A stretch of 64,000 nt of DNA from positions 372,001-436,000 of the forward strand of contig CAVWMN010000002.1 of NCBI GenBank assembly GCA_963756115.1, given 5' to 3'. The translations under genes were made by a program, and so were the position numbers. This document shows, piece by piece, positions 8,813-16,934 of the stretch. This DNA comes from JTS-RE37 sp963756115. GTDB taxonomy: Bacteria > Bacteroidota > Bacteroidia > Flavobacteriales > Flavobacteriaceae. The notes below the pieces were generated by a model. The model was not told where the DNA came from, ran no database searches, and was given only the letters and a program-made list of their open reading frames with translations. The stretch's first letter is position 1. Every line of letters begins with the position of its first letter.

Positions 8813-9595
8813 TTAATTCAGGGCCCTGTCCAGGTGTGTATAACCTCCATCCACATAAACCAATTGGCCGGTAGTATGGCTTGATTTATCGGAGAGGAGA
8901 AACGCCACGGTGTTTGCGATCTCGGCCGTTGTGGTCATTCGTTTTTCAAACGGTATTTTTTGGGTGATACGGTCCAGCTTTTCCGCCGGGTCATCAAAAG
9001 TCCGGACCCATTTCTCATAGAGGGGGGTATAGCATTCTGCAACAATGACCGCATTTACCCTGATATGATAAGGCAACAGTTCAACAGCCCATTCCCGGGT
9101 CAGGGCATTCCGGCCACCGTTGGCAGCCGCATAACCTGAAGTGCCGCCCTGCCCGGTCACCGAGGTTTTAGACCCGATATTCACAATGGCACCACGGGAA
9201 GCTTTAAGTGCGGGCAGGCTGTGGTGGGCCATCATATAATAATGTGTGAGATTGCGGTTAATGGAACGCAAAAAATCTTCATAATTACCCTGTTCCAGGC
9301 CTATTCCGTCATTGACCCCGGCATTATTGACCAGCCCGTCTATCCTGCCATATTTCAACATAACCTCCGCTACCGCTGATTTGCATTGGGCGGGATCCGT
9401 TAATTCCGCAAAGGCATGAAAACACTTCCCGCCATTTGCTTTCATGGCCTGTTCTGCTGCCAGTACATCTTCCCTGTTCCGGCCAATAATCACCGGGATG
9501 GCCCCCTCTCCGGCCAGGACGGTAGAAATCCCCAGGCCTATTCCCTTGGAACCTCCGGTTACAATGATGACCTTTTCTTTTAATGCGAGATCCAT
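8813..9595 (-). CDS. L-fucose dehydrogenase-like SDR with altered catalytic motif
   Basis: The 260-aa SDR has TGGSKGIG at 13-20, NNAG at 90-93 and S142, and sits between the fucosidase and fucose-symporter genes. This makes it the likely first catabolic enzyme, oxidising L-fucose to fuconolactone. The normally invariant YxxxK motif reads YAAAN, Y155 followed by N159, and the DNA codon is AAC. The rest of the active site and the C-terminal VYVDGGYTH block look intact, so it is not an obvious pseudogene. Either another residue takes the lysine role or the subfamily works differently. The assignment as fucose dehydrogenase is inferred from neighbours. Confidence 0.75.
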   Translation of the reverse strand: MDLALKEKVIIVTGGSKGIGLGISTVLAGEGAIPVIIGRNREDVLAAEQAMKANGGKCFHAFAELTDPAQCKSAVAEVMLKYGRIDGLVNNAGVNDGIGLEQGNYEDFLRSINRNLTHYYMMAHHSLPALKASRGAIVNIGSKTSVTGQGGTSGYAAANGGRNALTREWAVELLPYHIRVNAVIVAECYTPLYEKWVRTFDDPAEKLDRITQKIPFEKRMTTTAEIANTVAFLLSDKSSHTTGQLVYVDGGYTHLDRALN

Positions 9596-9599
9596 GATT

Positions 9600-11717
9600 T
9601 TAATTCGTTGAAATTATCCCGATCTCCCCGAAGGAAGCCCGGTCATCATTTTCCTGTCCGCTGACCTTATGGGCCTTCAATTTAATGAATCTTGCCAAGG
9701 TAGGGTTAAAACTTATATTTTGTTCCACAGGATTATTGGCCACATTGCTGAATTCCCCCCGGGAAACTGTTCGCCAGGCCTTGTTGTCCAAACTAACCAA
9801 AAACTCATAGTCGGTTATGATGCCGAAGGACCAGCGTTCCTGCATGGGCCAGTAGGTAAACCCCTTTAATTTAAAAGGACTTCCCAGGTCTATTGTAATT
9901 TCATGGGGACCAGAAACGCCTTCCGGACTTGCCCAGAAGGAATCCGGGTCATCATCTATTACGGCCGCAGCTTCCTCCCGGTCACCGGAGGAAACGGACA
10001 GCACTTTCCAGCCTGTTTTACTGACATCAAAGCTACGGGTGACAATTCCTGTAACCTGTCCGGTTTTGGGGTCCAGTGCCAAGGTTTTCAGAATCGCAGG
10101 CTTGTCGACCACAAAAGGGGCGGTGTATAAGGAGGAATTGGTGGTGGGATCCGTACCATCCAGGGTATAATAAATATCTACCTGGTTATCCGGGACTGTT
10201 AAGCTGACCATTCCCTGTTTATCCCTCCGGATAACCGGTTCCGTCAAAAGGACAGGGGCATGGTAAAGTTCGAGGTTGGAAAGCGCCGGAGGACCTTTGG
10301 CACTGAGTATGGTTACGCGAAGTGAATCGGCCATGCGGGTTTTAAAACGCAAAATGCGTTTATACCCAACGGTGGTCTGCTTGTCGATTTCCTTCCAGGA
10401 CCCGTCCAGGCCGGCTTCCACTATAAACTCCTGCACCCGTTGTCCCAGGGGGATGTATTCCTGAAGCAGCAGGCGGTTAATTTCGCGGGGGGCGTCAAAT
10501 GCAACCGTTATGGAAGCAGCTGTGACCCCCTCATCCGTTGCCCAATAAGTTCCGGGATCGCCGTCCGTCATATTAGCTGCCTGGAATTCCGCACGATTCC
10601 CCCTGAGGTTTGTCACGCTCAGGGTTTGTCCCGCTGCCAGGTCACTGGCAAAATCCTTGTCGAGCTGCTCCCGGAGCAGCATCAGTTGCTTTTCATCGGT
10701 TGGATGAACCAGGCCCCTGGTATCCACCGGGAGGTTCAGGAGCAGGGCGGCATTCCTGCCTACTGATTCATAATATATATCAAGCAGCCGCGGCAGCGAT
10801 TTTACCTGATGGTCTTCGGAAGGGTGATAATACCAACCCGGGCGGATGGAAACATCGGCCTCTGCCGGAAGCCAGTGGGTTCCGTCTTCATGGCCCGACC
10901 TAAGTTCCAGGTACCTCGGCCAGCCGGGATAGATCTCATCCCTTCGCATGATGCTCCAATTCGTCTCATTGGCACGCCCCTCTTCATTACCAACCCACCG
11001 GATATCCGGGCCGCCATCACTGAAAATGACTGCTCCGGGTTGCAATTCCCGGACGATCTTAATAGCGGTCTCCCAATCATAATAGGTTTTGTTGTCAATT
11101 TTCCTGGTCTCATTCGCCCCGCCATAATACCCCGAGCCTCCATTCGCCCCATCAAACCACACCTCAAATATGTCCCCATAATTAGAAAGCAATTCGCGTA
11201 ATTGCGTGTGGAATACAGTTACATATTCGGGTTTCCCATAGTCTTTGTTGTTACGGTCCCAGGGTGAAAGGTAGACCCCGAACTTAAGACCGAATTCCCT
11301 GCAGGCTTCTGCCAACTCCTTTACAACATCCCCCTTTCCGTCTTGCCAGGCCGAATTTTTGACAGAGTGTTCCGTCGTAGCAGTGGGCCACAGGCAAAAA
11401 CCGTCATGGTGCTTGGCTGTAAGGATGATCCCCTTCATCCCGGCAGCTTTGGCAACCCGGGTCCATTGCCGGGTATCCAGGGCCGAAGGATTGAATTGTG
11501 TCGGGGATTCCCCGCCCAGGCCCCATTCCATATTGGTGAAGGTATTCATATTGAAGTGGATAAATGCGTAGTACTCCAAGGGCTGCCAGTTGAGCTGCCT
11601 TTCAGAGGGAAGCGGGCCCACGGGTTTCAGGGGCACAACACTGGAGCAGGCCCATGCAAACATACTACAAACCAGGATCAGTAAGCCGGCATCAGCCCGT
11701 GGTATGGGAAATTTCAT
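9600..11717 (-). CDS. GH29 alpha-L-fucosidase lipoprotein
   Basis: The 705-aa protein opens with a signal peptide ending at C24 (MFAWAC), so it is probably lipid-anchored outside the cytoplasm. The GH29 catalytic domain runs from about 40 to 360, with the substrate-site block AKHHDGFCLW (101-110) and the nucleophile D189 in EVWFDGANG. After it come a discoidin/F5-8-type C-like module (about 375-480), a chitobiase C-terminal-like segment (about 490-565, YYTLDGTDPT) and a second discoidin-like module to the end. It releases L-fucose from oligosaccharides. Its start overlaps the end of the sulfatase gene by 26 bp, which implies coupled expression. Confidence 0.9.
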   Translation of the reverse strand: MKFPIPRADAGLLILVCSMFAWACSSVVPLKPVGPLPSERQLNWQPLEYYAFIHFNMNTFTNMEWGLGGESPTQFNPSALDTRQWTRVAKAAGMKGIILTAKHHDGFCLWPTATTEHSVKNSAWQDGKGDVVKELAEACREFGLKFGVYLSPWDRNNKDYGKPEYVTVFHTQLRELLSNYGDIFEVWFDGANGGSGYYGGANETRKIDNKTYYDWETAIKIVRELQPGAVIFSDGGPDIRWVGNEEGRANETNWSIMRRDEIYPGWPRYLELRSGHEDGTHWLPAEADVSIRPGWYYHPSEDHQVKSLPRLLDIYYESVGRNAALLLNLPVDTRGLVHPTDEKQLMLLREQLDKDFASDLAAGQTLSVTNLRGNRAEFQAANMTDGDPGTYWATDEGVTAASITVAFDAPREINRLLLQEYIPLGQRVQEFIVEAGLDGSWKEIDKQTTVGYKRILRFKTRMADSLRVTILSAKGPPALSNLELYHAPVLLTEPVIRRDKQGMVSLTVPDNQVDIYYTLDGTDPTTNSSLYTAPFVVDKPAILKTLALDPKTGQVTGIVTRSFDVSKTGWKVLSVSSGDREEAAAVIDDDPDSFWASPEGVSGPHEITIDLGSPFKLKGFTYWPMQERWSFGIITDYEFLVSLDNKAWRTVSRGEFSNVANNPVEQNISFNPTLARFIKLKAHKVSGQENDDRASFGEIGIISTN

Positions 11718-13245
11718 CTGGAAAGGATATGGGTTGTTGTGTTTTTTTATCCCGTGGCATTTGTGCTTTTACCGATCGCAAATAATCTGAAAGTATCTTA
11801 GCCAGTTGCTGCGTTCGGGCCGGTTGTGCATCTGATAAATTGATCTGTTCCCCGATATCTTTCTGAATATTGAACAATTCCATATGCTGGTCATTATGGA
11901 AGTAGATCAATTTCCAGTCCCCCTGCCTTATGGAACTTGATGCCCCAATTCCAGGTCCTGAAGGGCCCCATTCGTTGGGATAATGCCAGAACAGGGGCCT
12001 TTCGGACAGCATAGGGCCCTTCCCCTGCAGAAGGGGCATAAAACTTTGGCCATCTACGGCCTGCACAGTGACCGGGGAGCGGATACCGGCCATTTCAAGG
12101 ATGGTGGGGAAAAAATCTTCTATAATGAGATAGCTGTCGGAGACCGAATTTGGTTTGACCTTCCCCGGCCATTTTACAAGCATGGGTTCGCGGATACCCC
12201 CCTCATAGGCAGACCCTTTACCGCTGGCCAATGGCTTGTTGTGTGTATGTCGTTCCCCTCCACGTGCTTCAGCACTAAGACCGCCGTTATCTGACATAAA
12301 CAGGATGACCGTATTGTCTGCAATGTTTTTTTCCTCGAGAAAGTCGAGCAGATCCCCCAAACTCCTGTCCATTCCTTCTACCATACTGGCATATTTTGCT
12401 TCCGTGGTATCTATTGCCTGTTCCAGGTAGTCTTCCGTAAAGCGACTATCACCCATGATGGGGGTGTGAACAGCGTAATGGGCCATATAAAGGAAAAAAG
12501 GTTGCTGCTTCACAACCGGGGTTTCCAATGTTTTCAAGGTTTCACGGGTAAGTGCTTCCGTGAGGAAAATAGCTTCCCCGTGGTATTGTTCCAGGCCTGG
12601 AACAGCCCAGACCTCCCGGCCGGGTATACCATTGCCAAAATTGTCCGTACCGAGGTAGCTTCCCGGTGCACCTGCCGCGTGGCCGGCAATATTGATATCA
12701 AACCCAAGATTGCGTGGGTCTTCACCGGGCGTGCCGATAGCCCCGAAATGGGCTTTTCCGGAATGGATGGTATAATAACCGACATCCTTTAGTAATTCGG
12801 GTAAGGTGGTTGCATGAATGGCCCTGGGATCACCTTCGGACTGACTTACCCCATTGACGTTCCATTCCGGAAAATCAAGGGTTGGATGGTTTTGCTCCAT
12901 AGGTTGCAGCTTATTCCTGTAGAGGGTCCAATTGGTGACCCGGTGCCGGGCGGCATTCATCCCGGTGATCAGGCTTATTCTCGAAGGGGAGCATACTGAA
13001 GTGGCATACGCCTGTGTAAACTTCATCCCTTCCTTTGCCAGGCGTTCCATATTGGGGGTCCGGTATAACTTGTTAAAAGGTGTTCTTTCAGACCAGAACG
13101 GTACCGAGGTATCCTGCCAGCCCATATCATCAACAAAGAAAAGCACGATATTAGGGGGCCTGGTATCCATTTCTTGTGTTTCGGATTTACATCCCAACAA
13201 AAGGCTCACCCCTAACAGAAAACAGATGCTATAGGAATTCTTCAT
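11692..13245 (-). CDS. Type I sulfatase lipoprotein
   Basis: I chose the ATG at 13245, giving 517 aa, because it produces a clean lipoprotein signal (SLLLGCKSE, C19); the longer frame to 13320 adds a polar leader. The alkaline-phosphatase-fold sulfatase domain starts with the metal-binding NIVLFFVDDMGW. The sulfatase signature CSPSR begins at C85, the residue that is converted to formylglycine, so a maturation enzyme is needed from elsewhere in the genome. It removes sulfate esters from glycans. Lying directly upstream of and overlapping the GH29 gene, it probably desulfates fucosides before cleavage. Confidence 0.9.
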   Translation of the reverse strand: MKNSYSICFLLGVSLLLGCKSETQEMDTRPPNIVLFFVDDMGWQDTSVPFWSERTPFNKLYRTPNMERLAKEGMKFTQAYATSVCSPSRISLITGMNAARHRVTNWTLYRNKLQPMEQNHPTLDFPEWNVNGVSQSEGDPRAIHATTLPELLKDVGYYTIHSGKAHFGAIGTPGEDPRNLGFDINIAGHAAGAPGSYLGTDNFGNGIPGREVWAVPGLEQYHGEAIFLTEALTRETLKTLETPVVKQQPFFLYMAHYAVHTPIMGDSRFTEDYLEQAIDTTEAKYASMVEGMDRSLGDLLDFLEEKNIADNTVILFMSDNGGLSAEARGGERHTHNKPLASGKGSAYEGGIREPMLVKWPGKVKPNSVSDSYLIIEDFFPTILEMAGIRSPVTVQAVDGQSFMPLLQGKGPMLSERPLFWHYPNEWGPSGPGIGASSSIRQGDWKLIYFHNDQHMELFNIQKDIGEQINLSDAQPARTQQLAKILSDYLRSVKAQMPRDKKTQQPISFPDEISHTTG

Positions 13246-13378
13246 TATGCAGTCCTGAATTTCAAATTTTAGACGCCTTGGTATACCGATCTGTTTTTGC
13301 CATAAAAATCTCCCGTCCATCAGTAAGAAGCGGCCTGGCTTTTACAATATCCGACACAGTTAGTGTTAAAAACACGGA

Positions 13379-14248
13379 TTACGGGTTGCTGTTCGCCTGG
13401 TATTCCCGGGCTACCTGCCGGGAACTACCCAGCCCATCGATCCCTAACTCCACTTGATCACCGGGTTTGAGATATCTTGGGGGTTTTAAACCGAGGCCCA
13501 CCCCAAAAGGGGTTCCGGTGGATACGATGTCACCCGGGAGCAGGGTCATAAAAGAACTTATATAGCTCACCAGTTTGGGTATACCAAAAACAAAATCGGA
13601 GGTATTGCTTTGTTGCATGGTTTCCCCGTTCACCTTTAGCCAGAGGTTCAGGTTATGAGGATCTGCTATTTCATCCCGGGTTGCCAGGAAAGGGCCGAGC
13701 GGTGCAAATGTATCGCAACTTTTACCTTTGACCCATTGCCCTTCCCGTTCCAATTGGAACTCCCGTTCGCTGTAGTCATTATGCAAAACATAACCTGCCA
13801 CATGTTCCATGGCAGAAGCTTCTGCCACATAGGAGGCGCGTTTCCCAATTACAAATGCCAGTTCCACTTCCCAATCGGTTTTTTTGCTCCCTTTAGGGAT
13901 GATTAGGTCATCATCCGGGCCTGTTATAGCGGATGTAGCCTTAAAAAAAAGCACGGGTTCCCTGGGTATTGCCATGCCGCTTTCGGCTGCGTGTTTGGCA
14001 TAATTAAGACCTACACATACCAATTTTGAGGGCCTCACCAGCGGAGGGCCCAGTCGGGTTTTACCCGCAACCTCCGGACAGGAGGATGCATTTCCTTTAA
14101 GCCATTTTTGCAATCGTGATATGCCATTCGTTCCGAAGAAAGATTCGGTATAATCCTCCCCGAAAGCAGCTGTGTCCAGGCGGGTGCCATTGTTTAGCTG
14201 CACCCCGGGTTTTTCATTCCCTTCCGGGCCAAATCTAATAAGTTTCAT
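13379..14248 (-). CDS. Fumarylacetoacetate-hydrolase-family protein (diketo-deoxy-fuconate hydrolase candidate)
   Basis: The 289-aa protein has an N-terminal cap and an FAH catalytic domain from about residue 70. Visible motifs are CVGLNYAKHAAE, the metal-ligand WEVELAFV, the NDYSERE strand and STGTPFGVGLGLKPP. FAH enzymes cleave C-C bonds of diketo acids with a divalent metal. Bacterial 2,4-diketo-3-deoxy-L-fuconate and -rhamnonate hydrolases belong here and release pyruvate and lactate. It follows the upstream SDR by only 3 bp, a pairing that matches the last two steps of the diketo-hydrolase pathway. This is the strongest single argument for the pathway assignment. Confidence 0.85.
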   Translation of the reverse strand: MKLIRFGPEGNEKPGVQLNNGTRLDTAAFGEDYTESFFGTNGISRLQKWLKGNASSCPEVAGKTRLGPPLVRPSKLVCVGLNYAKHAAESGMAIPREPVLFFKATSAITGPDDDLIIPKGSKKTDWEVELAFVIGKRASYVAEASAMEHVAGYVLHNDYSEREFQLEREGQWVKGKSCDTFAPLGPFLATRDEIADPHNLNLWLKVNGETMQQSNTSDFVFGIPKLVSYISSFMTLLPGDIVSTGTPFGVGLGLKPPRYLKPGDQVELGIDGLGSSRQVAREYQANSNP

Positions 14249-14251
14249 GTG

Positions 14252-15025
14252 TTATCCATTTAATTTTATATACCCCCCGTCTATCGGGAAATCTGTTCCA
14301 GTAATAAATGATGCATCATCTGAGCATAAATATAGTGCAAGGTTTGCAATTTCATGGGGGGTGCCCATCCTTCCGATGGGCTGTGTTTTAGAGAGTTTTT
14401 CAAACATCTCGGCTTTGTTGTCGGGGTAGTGCTTATCCAGGTAGCCATCAACGAAGGGGGTATGCACCCTTCCCGGGGATATGCTGTTGCAGCGTATTCC
14501 ATATTTTACATAATCCTTGGCTACAGAATAGGTCATGGTCAGTACAGCGCCTTTTGTCATTGAATAGGCAAAGCGGTCCGCAATGCCTACAGTAGCGGCA
14601 ACGGAAGCCATATTCAGGATAACGCCCCCATGCTCCTTCATCGCGGGTATGCAGGCATGGATACAATTATATACCCCTTTAATATTTACCTGGTATAACC
14701 TGTCCAGGTCCGCTTCGCTGGTTTGCTCCACATTCCCGATATGTGCTATGCCGGCATTGTTGATAAGGATGTCTATGGGGGAACTGCTTTGAATCAAATC
14801 TACAAGGCGCTCTACTTCCTCCTGTTTAGCCACATTGCACTTGTGGCCGGATAGTTTACCACCGGTTGCAGAGATTTCAGAATAGGTCTCATCAAGATTT
14901 GCCTCATCAACATCCAGGATGTGAACCCGGGCCCCTGCAGCGGCAAAGACCATGGAAATTGCCCTCCCAATGCCGCTGGCACCACCAGTTATCAGTGCCG
15001 TTTTACCGTCAAAATCGAATATCAT
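14252..15025 (-). CDS. SDR dehydrogenase, 2-keto-3-deoxy-L-fuconate dehydrogenase candidate
   Basis: The ATG at 15025 gives 257 aa starting MIFDFDGKTALITGG; an upstream frame to 15058 adds 11 residues unlike SDR N termini. TGGASGIG is at 13-20, NNAG at 89-92, and Y154/K158 form the YSMTK active site. The SVAKDYVKYGIRCNSISPGRVHTPFVD region resembles 2-keto-3-deoxy-fuconate/rhamnonate dehydrogenases. It is the first gene of the seven-gene minus-strand operon and is followed at once by the FAH hydrolase. It would oxidise KDF to the 2,4-diketo acid. Confidence 0.8.
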   Translation of the reverse strand: MIFDFDGKTALITGGASGIGRAISMVFAAAGARVHILDVDEANLDETYSEISATGGKLSGHKCNVAKQEEVERLVDLIQSSSPIDILINNAGIAHIGNVEQTSEADLDRLYQVNIKGVYNCIHACIPAMKEHGGVILNMASVAATVGIADRFAYSMTKGAVLTMTYSVAKDYVKYGIRCNSISPGRVHTPFVDGYLDKHYPDNKAEMFEKLSKTQPIGRMGTPHEIANLALYLCSDDASFITGTDFPIDGGYIKLNG

Positions 15026-15170
15026 CCAACAAAGATTTATATAAAAATACACAATCAAAACTTTTAAGTAACAGTGAATCCATACTTTCTCAGGAATTTC
15101 AGGTTGCGGTCAGGAATTGAAGATATTTTAGAAATTTAGCCCTAACTTTAAGGTCCCAAAAAAATGCTGA

Positions 15171-16562
15171 TTGTACGCAATTGTAGATATAGAGACCACC
15201 GGCAACGGAATAAAAGGGAATAAGATAACGGAAATTTCGATCTTCAAATTTGATGGCATCCAGGTTGTTGATGAATTTACCTCTCTGGTGAACCCCCAAT
15301 GTGAAATCCCTTACTTTATTACCGGTTTAACCGGCATTGACAACCATTTGGTGCGGAATGCCCCTACATTGGACCAGATTGCTCCGGCTATAGACACTAT
15401 CACGAGGGGATGCATCTTTGTGGCACATAGCGTTAATTTTGATTACAATGTGATAAAAAACGAGTTCAATTCCCTGGGGATTGAATTTACCCGCAGGAAA
15501 CTCTGCACGGTAAGACTTTCCAGGAAGCTCATCCCGGGTTATAATTCCTATAGTTTGGGAAAACTCTGTTCCGCCCTGAAAATACCCCTTACGGACCGGC
15601 ACAGGGCGCGGGGTGATGCCCAGGCAACCGTGTTGCTGTTCCAAAAGCTCCTGCAGGCAGAAGGAGCGGTCAATGTATTCAAATCATTTCTGAATGCCCG
15701 TTCACAGGAAGCCACTTTTCCACCATCGTTACCCAGGTCTGTCTTTGAAAAGTTGCCCCGGGACCCGGGGGTTTATTATTTCAAAAATGAGAAGGGAGAG
15801 ATCATTTACATCGGGAAAGCGATCAATATCCGGAAACGGGTATTGGGGCATTTCTATGACAAGACTACCAGGGAAGTGCAGCTCTGCCGTGAAACAGCAG
15901 ACATCGATTTTGAGCGCTCCGGCAATGAATTGATAGCTTTGCTGATGGAGTCTGCAGCCATTAAAAAACACTATCCCTTATATAACCGTGCCCAGAAAAG
16001 AAAAGTCGCCCAGTACGGGATATTTTCCTATGAAGACCGCAGTGGTATCCTCCACCTGGCCTTTAACAGGCTGGCCCTGGTACCCCAACCCCTGATATCG
16101 TTTACCAGTACTACGGATTGCCGGTTATACCTGGAGCAATTGTGTTGCGATTTCAGGCTTTGCGCGAAATATTGCCATCTCCAGGAAAAAGTAACTACCT
16201 GTTCGCATTACCGGTTGACATCCTGTGAGGGGATCTGTAGGGAGACTGAATCAGTTTCGGGATACAATAAAAAAGTAATGGCAGCAATAGATCACATTAC
16301 TTCCGATTCCGAAGATTACCTGATCCGGGAAAAAGGAAGGGAGACAGGAGAGGATGCGGTGATATTGCTGAAAAATGGACTGTATTATGGATACGGCTAT
16401 ATTTCACAGGACATGGAAATCGGTTCTGTAGAGGATGTGATGGCCTATATGATGCCCCAAAAAAATACGGTGGAAACCCAGCGCTTATTACAAAGTTATC
16501 TGATTAAAAATCCAGTTGGCAAAGGGATCCGTAAAGTATCGGCTGCAGGAGACAGGCTATAG
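15171..16562 (+). CDS. DnaQ-type exonuclease fused to GIY-YIG nuclease
   Basis: The 463-aa protein joins a DEDDh 3'-5' exonuclease (D6 and E8 in VDIETTG; HRARGDAQAT near 150) to a GIY-YIG domain near residues 195-280 (GVYYFKNEKGEIIYIGKA, IRKRV). A C-terminal part contains clustered cysteines. The fusion is known in actinobacteria and Bacteroidota and resembles the epsilon subunit joined to a UvrC/Cho-like N terminus. A role in DNA repair or mismatch trimming is probable. Translation must begin at the TTG at 15171: an in-frame TGA lies immediately upstream and the catalytic residues start five codons in. The ATG at 15164 is out of frame. Confidence 0.85.
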   Translation: MYAIVDIETTGNGIKGNKITEISIFKFDGIQVVDEFTSLVNPQCEIPYFITGLTGIDNHLVRNAPTLDQIAPAIDTITRGCIFVAHSVNFDYNVIKNEFNSLGIEFTRRKLCTVRLSRKLIPGYNSYSLGKLCSALKIPLTDRHRARGDAQATVLLFQKLLQAEGAVNVFKSFLNARSQEATFPPSLPRSVFEKLPRDPGVYYFKNEKGEIIYIGKAINIRKRVLGHFYDKTTREVQLCRETADIDFERSGNELIALLMESAAIKKHYPLYNRAQKRKVAQYGIFSYEDRSGILHLAFNRLALVPQPLISFTSTTDCRLYLEQLCCDFRLCAKYCHLQEKVTTCSHYRLTSCEGICRETESVSGYNKKVMAAIDHITSDSEDYLIREKGRETGEDAVILLKNGLYYGYGYISQDMEIGSVEDVMAYMMPQKNTVETQRLLQSYLIKNPVGKGIRKVSAAGDRL

Positions 16563-16565
16563 GAT

Positions 16566-16661
16566 TCACTCTTTCATTTTTCTATACATCTTTATGATAA
16601 ATACCAACCATATCATAAATATGAAGATGACAAAAATATTGTAAAGCCAGATTAAATCCAT
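16566..16661 (-). CDS. Possible 31-aa single-helix membrane microprotein
   Basis: An ATG-initiated 32-codon frame encodes a hydrophobic helix (IWLYNIFVIFIFMIWLVFII) followed by a basic, charged tail (KMYRKMKE). The shape, one transmembrane span with positives on one side, is typical of small membrane proteins. It ends 4 bp from the convergent exonuclease stop and lies 273 bp downstream of the persulfide-dioxygenase-like gene on the same strand. No homologue can be named. It is too short to exclude chance, but its composition is not what random AT-rich DNA usually gives. Confidence 0.35.
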   Translation of the reverse strand: MDLIWLYNIFVIFIFMIWLVFIIKMYRKMKE

Positions 16662-16934
16662 AGCCGTAAAATTGTGGCATTTTGCTTACATACGATTTGG
16701 TGGGAAATGCCATTTGATTTTGGGGTCAATCTGGGGGCCGGGCCGCTGTTCGCGGGTATTGTTCATATATACAATTGGGATTGATAAGCAGTAATCCCCT
16801 GATTAAACCGATCTATTATGTAAACCTATTCCTATTAAAGATATGAAAAAATCGCTAAAAAACCTAGAAAATTTTGTGATAATTTTAACAAAAATTAGAT
16901 AACGGGCATATATACGGGGAGCATATCGGGACCA
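16662..16934. other. AT-rich intergenic region
   Basis: No gene of normal size is seen. A 19-codon plus-strand frame (16843-16902, starting MKKSLKNLENF) has a basic, RiPP-leader-like start but no core peptide and no neighbouring modification genes, so I do not call it. I see no clear terminator for the persulfide-dioxygenase-like gene that ends at 16935. Confidence 0.4.

Noticed and set aside
15164..15170. ATG at 15164 as start of the exonuclease gene
   Set aside because: Out of frame with the exonuclease. The in-frame codon just before the TTG is TGA.
16843..16902. 19-codon plus-strand ORF resembling a peptide leader
   Set aside because: No core peptide, maturation or export genes nearby; too short to support.
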